NCBI RefSeq assembly: GCF_040954835.1
Contig: NC_090697.1
Location: 16,360,001-16,424,000, forward strand
Origin: Lepisosteus oculatus
Taxonomy: Eukaryota; Chordata; Actinopteri; Semionotiformes; Lepisosteidae
Direction: 5' to 3'
Length of the DNA stretch: 64,000 bases
The notes under the pieces are model-generated. The model searched no databases. It was given only the letters and a program-made list of their open reading frames with translations, and was not told where the DNA came from. The position numbers and the translations under genes are program-made. Shown here one piece after another: positions 1 to 12,000 of this stretch (the stretch's first letter is position 1; every line of letters starts with the position of its first letter).

Positions 1-151
1 ATGTAATGTCAAGTTAAGTAAATGTGTTAAATAACATCAGCTATCTGGTCAAGGGATAAATGGGAATGAATATAAATTTAAAAATATTTTAGCTAGCCAG
101 TATTTAGTGGATATTGGTGTTTTATTAGTGACTGAAATTGTAATCTTTCAG

Positions 152-293
152 GAAAAGAAAAATCCTCATTCACACTTTCATGAGTGGAATCTGTTATGTA
201 CCGTTACCAATTTGTTTGTTGCTGGGACAGAAACAACTTCCAACACTCTGCGCTGGGCTATTTTACTTATGGTGAAGTACCCTGAAATTCAAA
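152..293 (+). CDS. CYP2 exon with I-helix (AGTETT)
   Basis: Acceptor TTTCAG before 152, donor GTAAGT after 293. It reads from [15 protein letters not shown] through [14 protein letters not shown] to YPEIQ and ends one base into a Lys codon. The 142-nt length is that of CYP2 exon 6. Confidence 0.93.
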
Positions 294-3200
294 GTAAGTT
301 GTGTGTTCTCACCTCTATTTCAATAGTAAAATTTTATTTAGATTTCTGTTCTAACATTTTTTCAGAGGTTTAACATTAACACAAATGACCCAGCGATATT
401 TACAGTAAGTAGATATGGATAACTGAAAAAATTTATACTGTAGGATAGTGGCCATTTCAGACTCTCATTTTATCTGGAACACACTACTTTATCAGAAGTA
501 ATAAAAACATTGGATGTTTTTGTGGTCTTCTCTTTGTCCTATAATGTATAGAACAGTCGCATTTCCAAATGCAAAGAGTTCCACTTTTGAGAGACTGGTG
601 GACTAGCTGTCCAACCTAAGACCTAAATCAGAAATAAGAAATAAATCAAAACTTCAAATTGGCAACTAGTCACTAGTGCCATTACAAACACAGTACTTAA
701 CTAGCATATTGCTTACCAGAAGCCTCTTTTTTTTAAGTGATATATGAAATATTGGGTTTTCTTGTAGTATATTACTGGTGGATTAAAGTTTACTTAAACC
801 ATGCCTAATCAACCAGTTATGATAATGACACTGATCTATTCAAGCTACACTGAAATACAGTAAATGGTGTGACAGTGTGTTGCGGGTGGCGCCCCGGCAA
901 GCACCAGTAAAAACTCAACGCCTGGGGTGAGGGGCCAGAAGCACCGGCGTGAGGTTAGCAGGGACCAACAAGAATACGAACAGAGGTGGAAAAATAAACA
1001 AAAAGCAAAAAGAAAGTGTACCACTGTGCTTTGTTACCTCCACTGTGCCTTGTTACCTTTCTCTGTTTAGCGGGGTCCATTCTGGTGAGCAGAGCGCATA
1101 AGGTAAAAACAAACCAAGAACTGAGTGCATAACAAAACATGAGTGTGTAAGCTTGCCCTACTGAAAGTGCGTGATGGGACAGGCAGAAATAAAAATGAAA
1201 AGAAAACCTTACGCAGTTGCAATCCCCTCCAGGACTGTTGGTGAAAACTCCCCCCTTCTGGGGGGTATCCAGTGTGTCTTTATAGGATCCGCCCAGCTGG
1301 GGCTCATCAGCTAGAAGCCAAAACAGCTGAGACCGCAGAGACGAGGTGTCGCCCTTCTACCAGGGCTCCGCCTCCACACTGGACACGCCCCCGCGTAATG
1401 CCACAATGGATAGAAAATAACTACACAAAGTGACGGGTAAATCGGGAAACAAAACACCACACCGTTTCAACTACTATTTATCTTTAGATTTGTAACGCTA
1501 TCGTGGACACCTATTTCGTGTCGTATCATCCTAATCCGTTAACATGACATGGAGGACATACACATAGAAATCCTGTGTTTCAAATGGGGAAATGCAGGAC
1601 TGGGGCTGTGGCTGGACCAATCCTGAAGTGAGCAACCTTCCCAGCCCAAACTTTGTCCATTACCTACTGGCCTTTCTGTTTGCTGTGTTGACTAGTACCT
1701 AAACTATCACGATAATCCTGTCTGGCCAGAGACATATTACAAATAGGCATTGCCAGTGCCCCTGACACACAGCAGTTGTTTTGTCATTTAATATTTGTAA
1801 TAATATGCCTCCTCACAAGACTGAACCTTTTTAAGCCTAATCCATTGTCTCACCATATGATTTTACCAGCCTATTCCGTTACCTGAGTAGACTACATTTT
1901 TATGGAGGAATCACCTTGCAGGCAGCTGACATTTATTCCTCTAATAATTTTGGATAAAATACATAACATTATTAAGCTCTCCATCTCTGGAGTATCCCCA
2001 CACTATCCTCTAGTGGACCGAAAACACAATTGTGGGCGAATTACTAAATATCTGTTAGTTTCTTTGAGTTTTGAGTTTGTAGTGACTGCAATTGATGCGT
2101 ATCAATACTATGCACGCTTCTTATGTGGTGACCAATGTAATCGATGCAGGATTACCAGTCCTGCCAATGGTGATTGTCTGTCCTTCTGTTCTCAGAAAAA
2201 TTCAACATATCCACACCTGTTTCTGACATAACATGGGTTTCTACAATGAATTTCAGACTGTCATCCTGTTTTCATGCTGCACACGTCAGTGTCCACCCAG
2301 GTTTAAGCTGATGCCTTGTATGAGAACCAGGTGGCATTTTCTGATGGGTTCATGATGAAATACACAATGCACTCAAAATGTTCCGAATCAGTGGCATAAC
2401 TGATTTCTGACAGTAAGAGGTCCTTTTAATTGAGGATTTGAATTGTTTTTACTTAAAACAATTGAACAAAAGACAAAGTATAAAATAATTAAAGCAAGGA
2501 ATTCAAAATTACATAATCAATGACATCAAACCTTTCTCCAAAGCGGGTCTCCCGAAGTGGATTGGGTTTTACCCCAAAAAAAATCAACGGGAACAAATGT
2601 GTTAAATGTGAAAGCTTTGACTATGTGCGGTCAAATACTGTATGTACAGTATATGAAGCGCACATCGTGTCCTTGTTGCTTCCAGTGGACCATGTGACAG
2701 CACCACTCTTAGAGGAGAGAAGGTGGAAGGCTAAAACACTCTCCAGCAGGCTGTGAGGAGCGCAGCGGGCACTGTAGGCATGCATGTTTCGTGCTGTAAA
2801 GTGATGGCCTTTCCCTGTGATCTCACAGCAGGCAAATGAAAGTGTCCAAGATTATGATGTAGCCTTCATCCTGAACGTCTGTTATAAACTCCATATATAC
2901 ATTCAAACAAGGAAGAGTACACAGGTGTACAGTATATCTCAACTTTGAAAATTCCATTTTGAAGACGTTTGTGTAGAAATCAGATCATTTAACTCCTCAT
3001 CTGTAGATCACTATGGACCACTGTATTCTGTCATTTCTGTAAAATGTAGTAATGTAATTTTCTAATAAAATTTCTTCAACTGTGAAATTTTGGATTATCC
3101 GTACAAGTCCTCAAGGTACAACCAATAAGTTCTAATAATCAAAATAAACTGTAAAATGACCTTGAGGACTCACTGACCTTGAGGACTTGTACACAAACGT

Positions 3201-6007
3201 CTTCAAAATGTAAACCTTAGGAAACAGGTTAACTTGTACTAGTTAAGAAACAAACTAAAATTAACTAAATAAGTCTTTGGCGATCCAGGAGTAAGGTGAT
3301 TTTTTTTTACAGTAGAAAAAAATGGCACCATTTGATGGTTTATTTTGATTATTATATTTGTTATTATTGTATTTTGAATATCTGTTCACGTTTGATGCAC
3401 ATTCTAAGAGGTGCTGCTGGCTGGCATCATTGAACTATTCTATATTTCTTCTAAAACTGACATTAAATCTGTTCATTCTCTAATTTAGAGGAAGTTCACA
3501 AGGAGATAGACAGAGTTATTGGGACTTCCACTCCCAGGTTTCACCACCGCCAGCTGATGCCATTTTCCGATGCTGTGATGCATGAAACCCAGAGATTTGC
3601 AGATATTTTACCAATGGACATTCCCCGTGAAACTACAGTGGATGTAACTTTCAGAGGATATTTCATTCCAAAGGTAAATTTGTGCTGTACCAATGAGTTA
3701 TTGCAGGACAAATCATGGCAAAGCAGTTGCAGTATGATGAATTAACTGACATTTTTAAAGAATTTTGGAGTGCAGAGGTTGGGTGTACAGTACTATGCAT
3801 CTCTATTATTAAAGTCACGGGCACAGATGGCAATTAGCATATTCACACAAAGAGGGAAAAACAAGAAGATTCAGGCCTTCCCAAGCCAAGAACAGTTAGG
3901 AGTGGGAATTATGACATTTTTGATCCCTTGATCCAGCATGATAGATGATTTTACTATATTCAGAGCAAAAATATGACTTTAATATTTCCCTTATACAGTT
4001 GTAGGGTACTCCTCTACATACCACAGGGTCTGTGGTACCAAATGTTGGGATTGTCTCACTCCTGTAGACTTCTCCCTCAGGATCCATGGCAGTCATGCCT
4101 CATACATATGAACTTTAGGCCTGCAAAAGTCATAAACACACTACACAGGTCCAAGTAGTTCAGGTGGGTAGCTGCGTCAGCATGCGTAGGCTGCAAAGGA
4201 ACAAGTAATAGGTTTATTCCCTGCTGAAAAGAGAAGAGAGAAAACATGTTTCGGCCGTGGAGCCTTCTCACACCTGAAGAAGGCTCCATGGCCGAAACAT
4301 TGTTTTCTTTTTTCTCTTTTCAGCATGGAATAAACCTATTACTTGTTCCTACACAGGTCCAGTCTTCTTAACTCTTTCTGTCCAGGTTGCACATAAAAGG
4401 GAGCCTCTGCAGAGGAACTCCCAGAGTAAAAAATTACAACAGGTTAAGACTTCTGGACGCTCAGTGGTGGTGCCAGGGGGTTCACACCAGGACCAAGCCC
4501 TCAAGTTAAACTCTGCATCATCAGAAATAACATTCTTTAATCGTTACACAAAGTATTGCACATGCAAGAGATCTCCAATATCCTCTAAATCCAGCCATTC
4601 AATTTAAAAGTAATATCTGAAATCTGAAGTATATAATGGTACGATACAAGCACTTCACCAAGAGCTCCAAAAACTACAACATTTTGCCGTTATTCACAAG
4701 ACCTCTACTGGATTATTTTCATACAGAGAATTTACATTTGGTAACTAATCATTGTTTTTGGAATGTCTTCTTCAACCAGTAAAGCAAAAATACCAGTTTC
4801 TCAAGCCGCTTCAGAGACTCACATAAAGCAGTGGGTGAAACATGAAGTTGAGATATGGACTTGTTTAATATGTTGGCAAGTTGTTTATCTGTTCAGAACT
4901 ATTAAACATAATTGTATGTTTTTCCTTTTTTTAGGGAACCTACATTATTCCATTACTGAGGTCTGTACACCGTGATAAAAAATACTGGGAAAAGCCAGAT
5001 GAATTTTATCCTTCACATTTTCTCGATTCAGAAGGGAACTTTGTAAAGAGAGAGGCCTTTATGCCCTTTTCAGCAGGTAAAATAGAGATTACTGAGAAAG
5101 AATGACAAATTAGGCAAAGCTATATTCATTACAAGCTTTTCAAGAACTTGTCTCGCATTCATTTCCTTCCCGAGAACAGCTGTTTCTGAATGTTTTGTTG
5201 TGTTCAATTTCTCAATTTTCACTTTTCGTGAAACAACATTCTGGTGTGCATTCCATTTGACACGAGAAGAAAAGATCCAGCTTTGTCACTGCCATTATAG
5301 ACTAATTCTGGAACAGATCATGTTCAGTGACTTCCTCAAAAATAATTGCTTGTATTTCGGTAAGATCACATGAAAAAATAAAAATAAACCAGGCAGTGTT
5401 GTAAGATATTGCATAAATAACCATGAATGTATAACCTTCACAGAAAAATAGTTTACTAATGTGATGTCTTGATGACATATTGAAAGTGTCATCAGGTAAT
5501 TGGCAATCTCTCTGTTCAATTTTTGGCGATGTTAAGAAACTCATAGAAGAAACATTACAGAGGAAGGCTAGCCTACTCATCCTAGGGTGTTACTTATGGA
5601 TAGTGTGACGTCTCCAACCTCTTTCAGTCCACAAGGAATGAGATATTTGATTTGAGGGTTTTCAAAAGTTTAGAGGGAACTTAAAAACTTAAGTTCAATA
5701 TTATTAAAGAGTGTTGTGATAGATGATAGGTTCAGGGAAGAGGATGCTAAATCACGATGCAGATTCAGGGTGAATAGGATGGTTTTTTACAGCCTTTTCT
5801 TCTTTGGCAGGACGTCGAGTCTGTGCTGGGGAAACGCTTGCCAAGATGGAACTTTTCTTATTCTTCACTTCCCTGTTTCAGTCTTTCTCTTTCCATGCTC
5901 CTCCTGGTGTCACAGAAAAAGATATCGATCTCTCTCCTGTCGGGGGGCTAACTTTGTCACCTAAGCCCCAACTTGTGTGTGCTGTAAAGCGCAAGGATTT
6001 TGCCTAG
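152..6007 (+). CDS. Cytochrome P450 family 2 (CYP2K-like), 3' half of gene
   Basis: Haem-thiolate monooxygenase of the ER membrane; family 2 enzymes oxidise lipophilic endogenous and foreign compounds using electrons from P450 reductase. Four coding exons are visible: 152-293, 3489-3673, 4935-5076 and 5811-6007, stop TAG at 6005-6007. Lengths of 142, 185, 142 and 197 nt and phases 1/0/1 match the last four exons (6-9) of the nine-exon CYP2 pattern. In order they hold the I-helix oxygen-binding motif (AGTETT), the K-helix ExxR (ETQR), a PERF-like segment, and the haem loop [11 protein letters not shown] with its cysteine ligand. Exons 1-5 lie left of the window, so no start can be given. No frameshift or stop interrupts what is visible. 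It is tail-to-tail with SMC6. The CYP2K subfamily is inferred from remembered fish sequences; another CYP2 subfamily is possible. Confidence 0.93.
868..1405. mobile_element. Solo-LTR-like element in CYP2 intron
   Basis: A GC-rich 538-bp block inside AT-rich intron DNA. It begins TGTGACA and ends TGCCACA, near-perfect inverted termini with the TG...CA ends of an LTR. It is flanked by the direct repeat ATGG (864-867 and 1406-1409), a 4-bp target duplication typical of LTR retrotransposons. A TATAAA is present on the minus strand (complement of 1279-1284), which may give the orientation. There is no internal coding region, so it would be the product of LTR-LTR recombination. A short non-autonomous DNA transposon is the alternative. 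Confidence 0.55.
2955..3210. repeat. Nested inverted repeat in CYP2 intron
   Basis: A 21-bp perfect inverted repeat: 2955-2975 is the reverse complement of 3190-3210. Nested inside, about 17 bp around 3095-3113 is the reverse complement of about 3174-3191. The segment TGACCTTGAGGACT is also repeated directly in 3157-3188. No coding sequence is present. It looks like a decayed foldback element; the family is not recognised. Confidence 0.6.
3489..3673 (+). CDS. CYP2 exon with K-helix ExxR
   Basis: Acceptor TTTAG before 3489, donor GTAAAT after 3673. It codes [11 protein letters not shown], then [13 protein letters not shown] with the ExxR motif (ETQR) that stabilises the haem fold, and ends GYFIPK. 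The length of 185 nt is one codon shorter than the 188 nt usual in mammalian CYP2 exon 7. Confidence 0.93.
4154..4348. mobile_element. Foldback (palindromic) element, copy 1
   Basis: Two near-perfect arms meet near 4275. The left arm runs from GGAACAAGTAATAGG through GTTTCGGCCGTGGAGCC and the right arm mirrors it. The left end carries an extra 45 bp (about AGTAGTTCAGGTGGGTAGC onward). The exact 13-bp repeat CTACACAGGTCCA flanks the element at 4141-4153 and 4349-4361, indicating a target-site duplication. Both arms contain a CTGAAGA...GAAA core when read outward from the centre (the left arm more degenerate). It lies in the intron before the PERF exon. Confidence 0.7.
4935..5076 (+). CDS. CYP2 exon with PERF-like region
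   Basis: Acceptor TTTTTTAG before 4935, donor GTAAAA after 5076. It starts [14 protein letters not shown], includes [11 protein letters not shown], and ends FMPFSAG, one base into the Gly codon of the haem-binding loop. The 142-nt length is that of CYP2 exon 8. Confidence 0.93.
5811..6007 (+). CDS. CYP2 terminal exon with haem-binding Cys
   Basis: Acceptor TTTGGCAG before 5811. It begins by completing the Gly codon, then [18 protein letters not shown]. The Cys is the axial haem ligand. It ends [11 protein letters not shown] followed by TAG. The best nearby poly(A) candidate is ATTAAA at about 6311-6316. Confidence 0.94.
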
Positions 6008-8942
6008 AAAGATCAATGCAACATTCTAGATGGAAGCTAAATGTGCTGTATTAATTGCATTAAGTGAATTAGGAGGTGTGCTGTTCTTCATTAGAATGAT
6101 TGAGATCTAGCCAACATGAGGTGAAAAATCCATGTGTAGTAATGTATGTGAGTGAAAGATGCTTAAGACATTGCTTTCAAGAAACTGTGTTCTTACATTT
6201 ATAAAAGGCTGTAGCTAGGAACTATATAATCTTTATAAAAATGTCCAAGAAGAACAGGTCAACTCAATATTTCCACCTGTACTTTAAACTCATACTATAG
6301 ACTACTGTGTATTAAATTGATAAAAATGATCAGATTACCTAGAATACCGTAAATAACTTCAGTTTCAATTAATTTAAAAATGAAAGTGTATTATCCTGTT
6401 TTGCTTGCAGTGTATTGATTATGATGCATTACATTCTATACCATATTACGCCTAAAGTTTATAGAATGATCTATTACAATTATTACATGATTTAAAATTT
6501 TAACTGGTAGTCCATCATAGAAATGCTTCTGCAGTAGTGTATGTCACAAGATACTAACAATTTATCTTTTTAATTTTGTGGATTTGTACTGAAAATGGTT
6601 TAATAACCATGCTAAAATGTCAGAAAGACTCACTTGTGGTTTAGAAATGCACAGTAGTTATGTAGCATGTAGTTTGTATGAGACAATCCACTTCAGCAAC
6701 AAACAAAGGAAGGTACTGGAAAGTAAACTCATGATATCTATTGCTAATTTGGCTACATACATTAATTATTTAATTAATAATTAATTAATTATTTAATGTT
6801 ACTTTTGTCAGATCAATTAAACACTTAAGGGTCTTATTAGTGCTGCAATGGATACAACTGAAACACTGCATGTTCTGTAGTACTGCTTTATGCTTGAGAC
6901 GTAAGGACCATCTTTAACAAACTATCAGACAAAGTTGAGCATTCATAAAGAATTAATCTGTAATAGCACAGAGAAAGCACAAGTAAAAGTGTCTCATCCA
7001 GCCATATAAATATAATACAAACCTTTTATCTGCAATTGCTAGAAACCCTGAAAACTTGCCTAATTTCAAGTCCAAGTATTCAAAGTACAGGGTGCTTAAG
7101 AAGCTATTGTATCAAAACAGGTGTATTTTGAAAACCGATCGCCACAAAGCAAAGTAATTTTCATGCACATACTAACAGAAATAACAGAAACCCATATTTA
7201 CAGACATTGACAGGATACCCCAAAGGGCATTTATATCACAGGTTTCAACAACTGAAGAGGCAGTGTATTCCTGAAGTATACAGATCAGTGGACAGTACAG
7301 ATGTTCAGCTCCCTATTGTCCTATGAATAACCTGTTGCAAGCAAGTCTAGAGAAACTTTAATTCCTCTGTGATTAATAACACAGGTATTAGAATACGAAA
7401 CACTATCATCTTAAATATGAGCTTATTAATTCCATTCAAATTTCCCGGCAATTTTTGGCAGAACGTTCCTTCCCTGTTCTGAATTTCTTATTATTTAATC
7501 TCACTGTATATTGCAGTCCTCAAAACTAATTGAACAAATGAAATTTTAGGGATAACTTGTCAAATTAACATTTTAATGTTCATTTTTATTTGCACATTAA
7601 AAGTCCATTTCTGTAAGGAAGGAAAGCTTACTATCATTTATTTTTCTAGGGCTTTCAAAATACTGTAAAGTTGTCGTGTTCATCAAATTAAAAAAGGGAT
7701 TCACAAACTTAGTAAGTTGGTTCTTGGAATCATGCTCTAATGATTAAAAGGCACTTGCTTTGCCTGTGAACTGAGAAAAGATAGCTGCCCAGCTGAGGTC
7801 AGAAAATATAGTGTGCATACTAGAAGACCGAAACATGAACATACTGTAAATCTATTAGCTGTTCATAAACTGATAAGTTATTTTATTTTGTTTAAAATTA
7901 TTTTAAGAGGGTTTGAAGTTTTGCTTATTTTTGATTAAGTGAAGCCACTATAAATTTATTTTGAGATAATTCGATTTAATCATTAAAGCCAAAACATATT
8001 AGGAAACCAATGCGTAATTTGGTCTTGAGCTGTGCAAAGATGCTGGCTGACAAATACTGTTTCAACATAAAATATCCATGAGCATGCAAGCTGTAAGAAA
8101 AATGAAAATCACAACTGAAGTGTTGAAAATTTTAATGTTTTAAAAAGCGTCTAATACACAGGTAACAAGATCCTCTAGTTTTTCTTGAATCTCTGAACTT
8201 GATTTCTTAATTGATCTAATTAGATAATGTCCAATGTCCAACGTTTTCACGTGGACTTAAGTGTCCTAATCAGGTGCTAATTGTGAAGCACCAATAGATG
8301 CTACAGGACTCCAGCCCTGGTGGCCTGGTTGCCCATCACTGTGATGAGGTCTAAAACCTGAGCTTTACTGCTCATTTATTAAACAGCAACATTTATGTAT
8401 ACACCTAACAAACTATAATGAAAAGGCACTGATATAGCATGTAATGCATTTCTAATGCCTTTCTGTATATAAATCATGAGAACACGCAGTTGTCCTCACT
8501 CTTGGGGGCGGAAGACCAAAGTACTGCAGGATTTATAAACCACAAATATTTTTCTGACTAAAAGACTAGAAATACTTGTAATTAAGGCAAATTAAAAGAG
8601 TTCAGGTAGAATGAAATACAGAAGATCCTATGCTCTACCAGATCAGGATTGAGAAGCAATGTCTTACCATTAGAACTCTTTTACTGATGAAACATCATCT
8701 GCACACAAGCAATACATACATTATTTATATTCATACATTTTAGTTTTTCAACTGAACACATTTTACATATTTTGAGCAATCAAACATTTTATACACCATA
8801 TGTTTCTTTGCTTTGTACAACACATACTGTAGATTCATTAGTTTCACGCAGCACATTTTCAGTTAGGGATGTCAGTGCGGGTTGTGCTCTAACTCTAAAA
8901 CCCCAAGGCCAGTTCCAAGAAGGACCTTTAGCTGAAAAATAT
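6008..8942. other. Convergent intergenic region between CYP2 and SMC6
   Basis: Holds the 3' untranslated DNA of both genes and AT-rich sequence. A near-palindromic TTAATTATTTAATTAA tract lies at about 6757-6798. No gene, RNA gene or recognised mobile element is seen. Confidence 0.6.
8375..8380 (-). terminator. SMC6: Candidate SMC6 poly(A) signal
   Basis: AATAAA on the minus strand (TTTATT as given), about 560 bp beyond the SMC6 stop. It is the first canonical hexamer I found downstream. No transcript evidence is available. Confidence 0.35.
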
Positions 8943-9054
8943 TCACTTTTCATCTTCCTCTTCCTGATTTCGTCTCGCAAATGGCAATGTGGTCTGTGTA
9001 CGATCTGGGTCATTGAGACGAAGAATCCGAATCAAATTATTCACTGGCAGAGAA
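8943..9054 (-). CDS. SMC6: SMC6 last coding exon
   Basis: Acceptor TCTTTCAG on the minus strand. It codes [20 protein letters not shown], then [16 protein letters not shown] and TGA at 8945-8943. This conserved acidic C-terminal tail ends the protein. Confidence 0.93.
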
Positions 9055-12000
9055 CTGAAAGACAGTACATAGATGATAAGCGATAAAGGAAATCCAGATC
9101 TATAATATAAACACAACTATTGTATATACAATACAAGGAAACAAGTAAAGATTTATTCCATGCTGAAAAGAGAAGAAAAACACATCATTTTGGCTGTGGA
9201 GCCTCCGTCAGGTGTAATACCTGACACCAGAAGAAGGCTCCAAAGCCGAAATGTGTTTCTTTTCTTCTCTTTCAGGGATGGAATAAACCTTTACTTGTTC
9301 CTTTGCAGCCTATGCATGCTGACGCACCTACCCACTTGAACTTTTATGTACAATATATATAGGGATTTCCATGTTTAGTTATAGCCTTTAAATATCAAAT
9401 AAAATATGAAGTCAATGTTGATCCAAACATGAGAAAAAACACCACAAAACATTATTCCCTTTACATTAGTATAACTAATTTACTGACAGTTTTAAAAGGA
9501 AATTGTTGACACTTGTCTTTATACTCAGAACTTGCATATCCTACCCCCAAATATTTTCACTCAAATGACAGCCATACAGTGTGGAGACAGGTTTATTGTG
9601 CTGCTTTTTCATGTCCGCCAGGTTTGGCAGTGGTTTTACTGAAAACTATATAAAATAGCAAATATACGCAGGACACACTTCAGTTTAGAGATTTAGTTTT
9701 TTGTATACAGCACTTTTGTGCGAAATTGAACATTTTCTTTTAAAAAACTAAAATTTTGAATACTAAATGGGAAGAGAGAAATATCAAGACTGGAGCTATA
9801 CCTCATGCTCTGTGGGGTCAGGAAAATGAACTGCCGGTAGCGCTGACTTGCAGCAATTTTCAACATCATGTCCATGGAAATTCTTCGATTCACCATATCC
9901 TGTATTTTAAAAAAGGAAAAATCTTCCAATGAACTTATTTCCTCAGTCTCCCTTTTTTCCCCCCATTCAAAGGTAATTCTATGAATATGACACAAGTGCA
10001 CTACACTCCTGGACCTTACTGACAAAGCCAACCCAATTAACCTCTATAGGGAACTACAGCAGCCACCAGCAAAGATCGGCTGGGCTTTAACAAGCAAATG
10101 AGGAACAGGTTTAAGAGTCTACTATACGACAGGGCAAGGGATGTCATTATCCTGTATTCTGTTTAATCCATGTCCTTTGACGATTTCCACTACTTTAACG
10201 TCCCTCTGCAACTCCAAACCAAGTGATAAAAACAATAACATACCATGTACACATCAAACTCATCCAGGCAGCGGAAGGGGCTCTCTGCGATGGCCCACAG
10301 TGACAAGACGAAGCAGACTGTGGAGAAGGACCGCTCCCCTCCAGACAATGATCTCATATCACTAAGAGCAGCTTTGTCGCCCTCTCCTGGTTGAACCTGC
10401 CAATAGCCAAATAGGAAAAAGACCACACAAGTTATGCTGGGTCCAAGACATCTTAATCGAGGTCACTGTAGACAAGAAAAAGCCTTGTTCAGCTATACTA
10501 GATGCAATGAAAAGCTTCACTTACTGCAATTGAAAGAGCTCCATTTTTATGGTCAAATGTCATTTTCCCAGAGTATCCTCGCTGTGCCAGCAGAGAATCA
10601 AAGTAGTACTTGCATCGCAAAGAAAGATACCTTCCAAGAAATTAAAAAAATGTTTACAGGTTGTGTTATGTTGTTCAGAAGATTTAGTATCAGAGACATA
10701 AAAAAGAAAAACAGTACAACTGCAATCATTTTTGATTTGGCTTAGTACGTATAAATGCCTGGCACTGATCTACCTGACACACAAAACAAAGCTCAGAAAA
10801 CCTTTTGGCTAACCTGTCCACTCTATAAAACATATGTAAAAGTCTCATTAATACCAACAAGAAAAAAAGTAAAACTTCACTGTGTTGCCATTTTATATTG
10901 ATCAAAATCAGAATTTAGAATTTTCAGACTTCTAAATGGAATAAACATTTGTGATTTCCAATTATAATGCATATTTTGAAAAATACAACAGCATTATACA
11001 TTATAATTAACGTCAGGGTGGCAGGTACTGAAGAAAAGCATTAGGTACACCACGATGAATTACATGTTTTTTTATCAACCCAATGAAGGAAGCAAGACTC
11101 AGATCTACAGACTAGACCGAATCACAAGTCACCTACATTCTCATATCCGAGTACGCTTTGTGTCGATCATTCATTATCTTGCCCAGCAGAACAATGAACT
11201 TTCTCAGGTTCTTCATCTGCAAAGAGATGTTTCTGTACTTTTCTAATGCCTCACGGTACTGCCTGCAAAACAGGAAATACGCACACAGAACCAGAAGAAT
11301 AAAAAAATGTTTTTTAGTAAGCACCAGCCATGAATACAATTCACTTCTACAGATTTTTTTACAAAGTAGCAAAGGCACAAATTGCATATTTAGTAATTAC
11401 TTCCATCTCAGCTTAACATGTTCTGGGGCCTTTTGGATAGAGTAGCTCTCCCAAGCACAGGCTGAGCTCTAGGATCACAGGCTCAGGCCTAATGACACCA
11501 GCTGTCTGCAATCACGATTCCCTAAGAGGGAGAGCAAAACTGGCTGAGCATCACCTAGGGCAGGGTGGGACTGGTCAGCCAGGGCTCTCTCGGCAACACA
11601 GCGACCCAGGGGCTTGCAGGCAAGTTGGGCCTGTCTTCCACTCAGCTCTGAACAGCTAGCGATTAATGATAAAGGCGACCTGCAGTCCCAATTTCTCAGA
11701 CCTAATATTAAATCTCAGTAACAAAATAAATTCAGTGACATTACAGAACAATTTGATAAATCGAGAATGAAGCACAAAATCTTAAAGTTTGTGAAAGTAC
11801 TGTAAGTCGCCACGTTGTCGCAAACTCGCCTTCGGGTTCCCAAGAATTGAGATGAGAAGTGACCCTTTCTGCTCGCTAGTCACTGTAATGACTAATGCAA
11901 TGTGATTTACCAGCAAATAAGCACAGGTTGTGCAGCAGACATTTCACAGCAGAAATGATCCAACATAATCTGCAAGCCAGAGTTAATAAGTAAGTAGTAT

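Noticed and set aside
955-1140. Short minus-strand frame in the GC-rich block
   Set aside because: It lies inside the solo-LTR-like element and has no family resemblance.
6756-6798. AT-only palindrome as a possible replication or cruciform site
   Set aside because: Imperfect, and expected in DNA made almost only of A and T.
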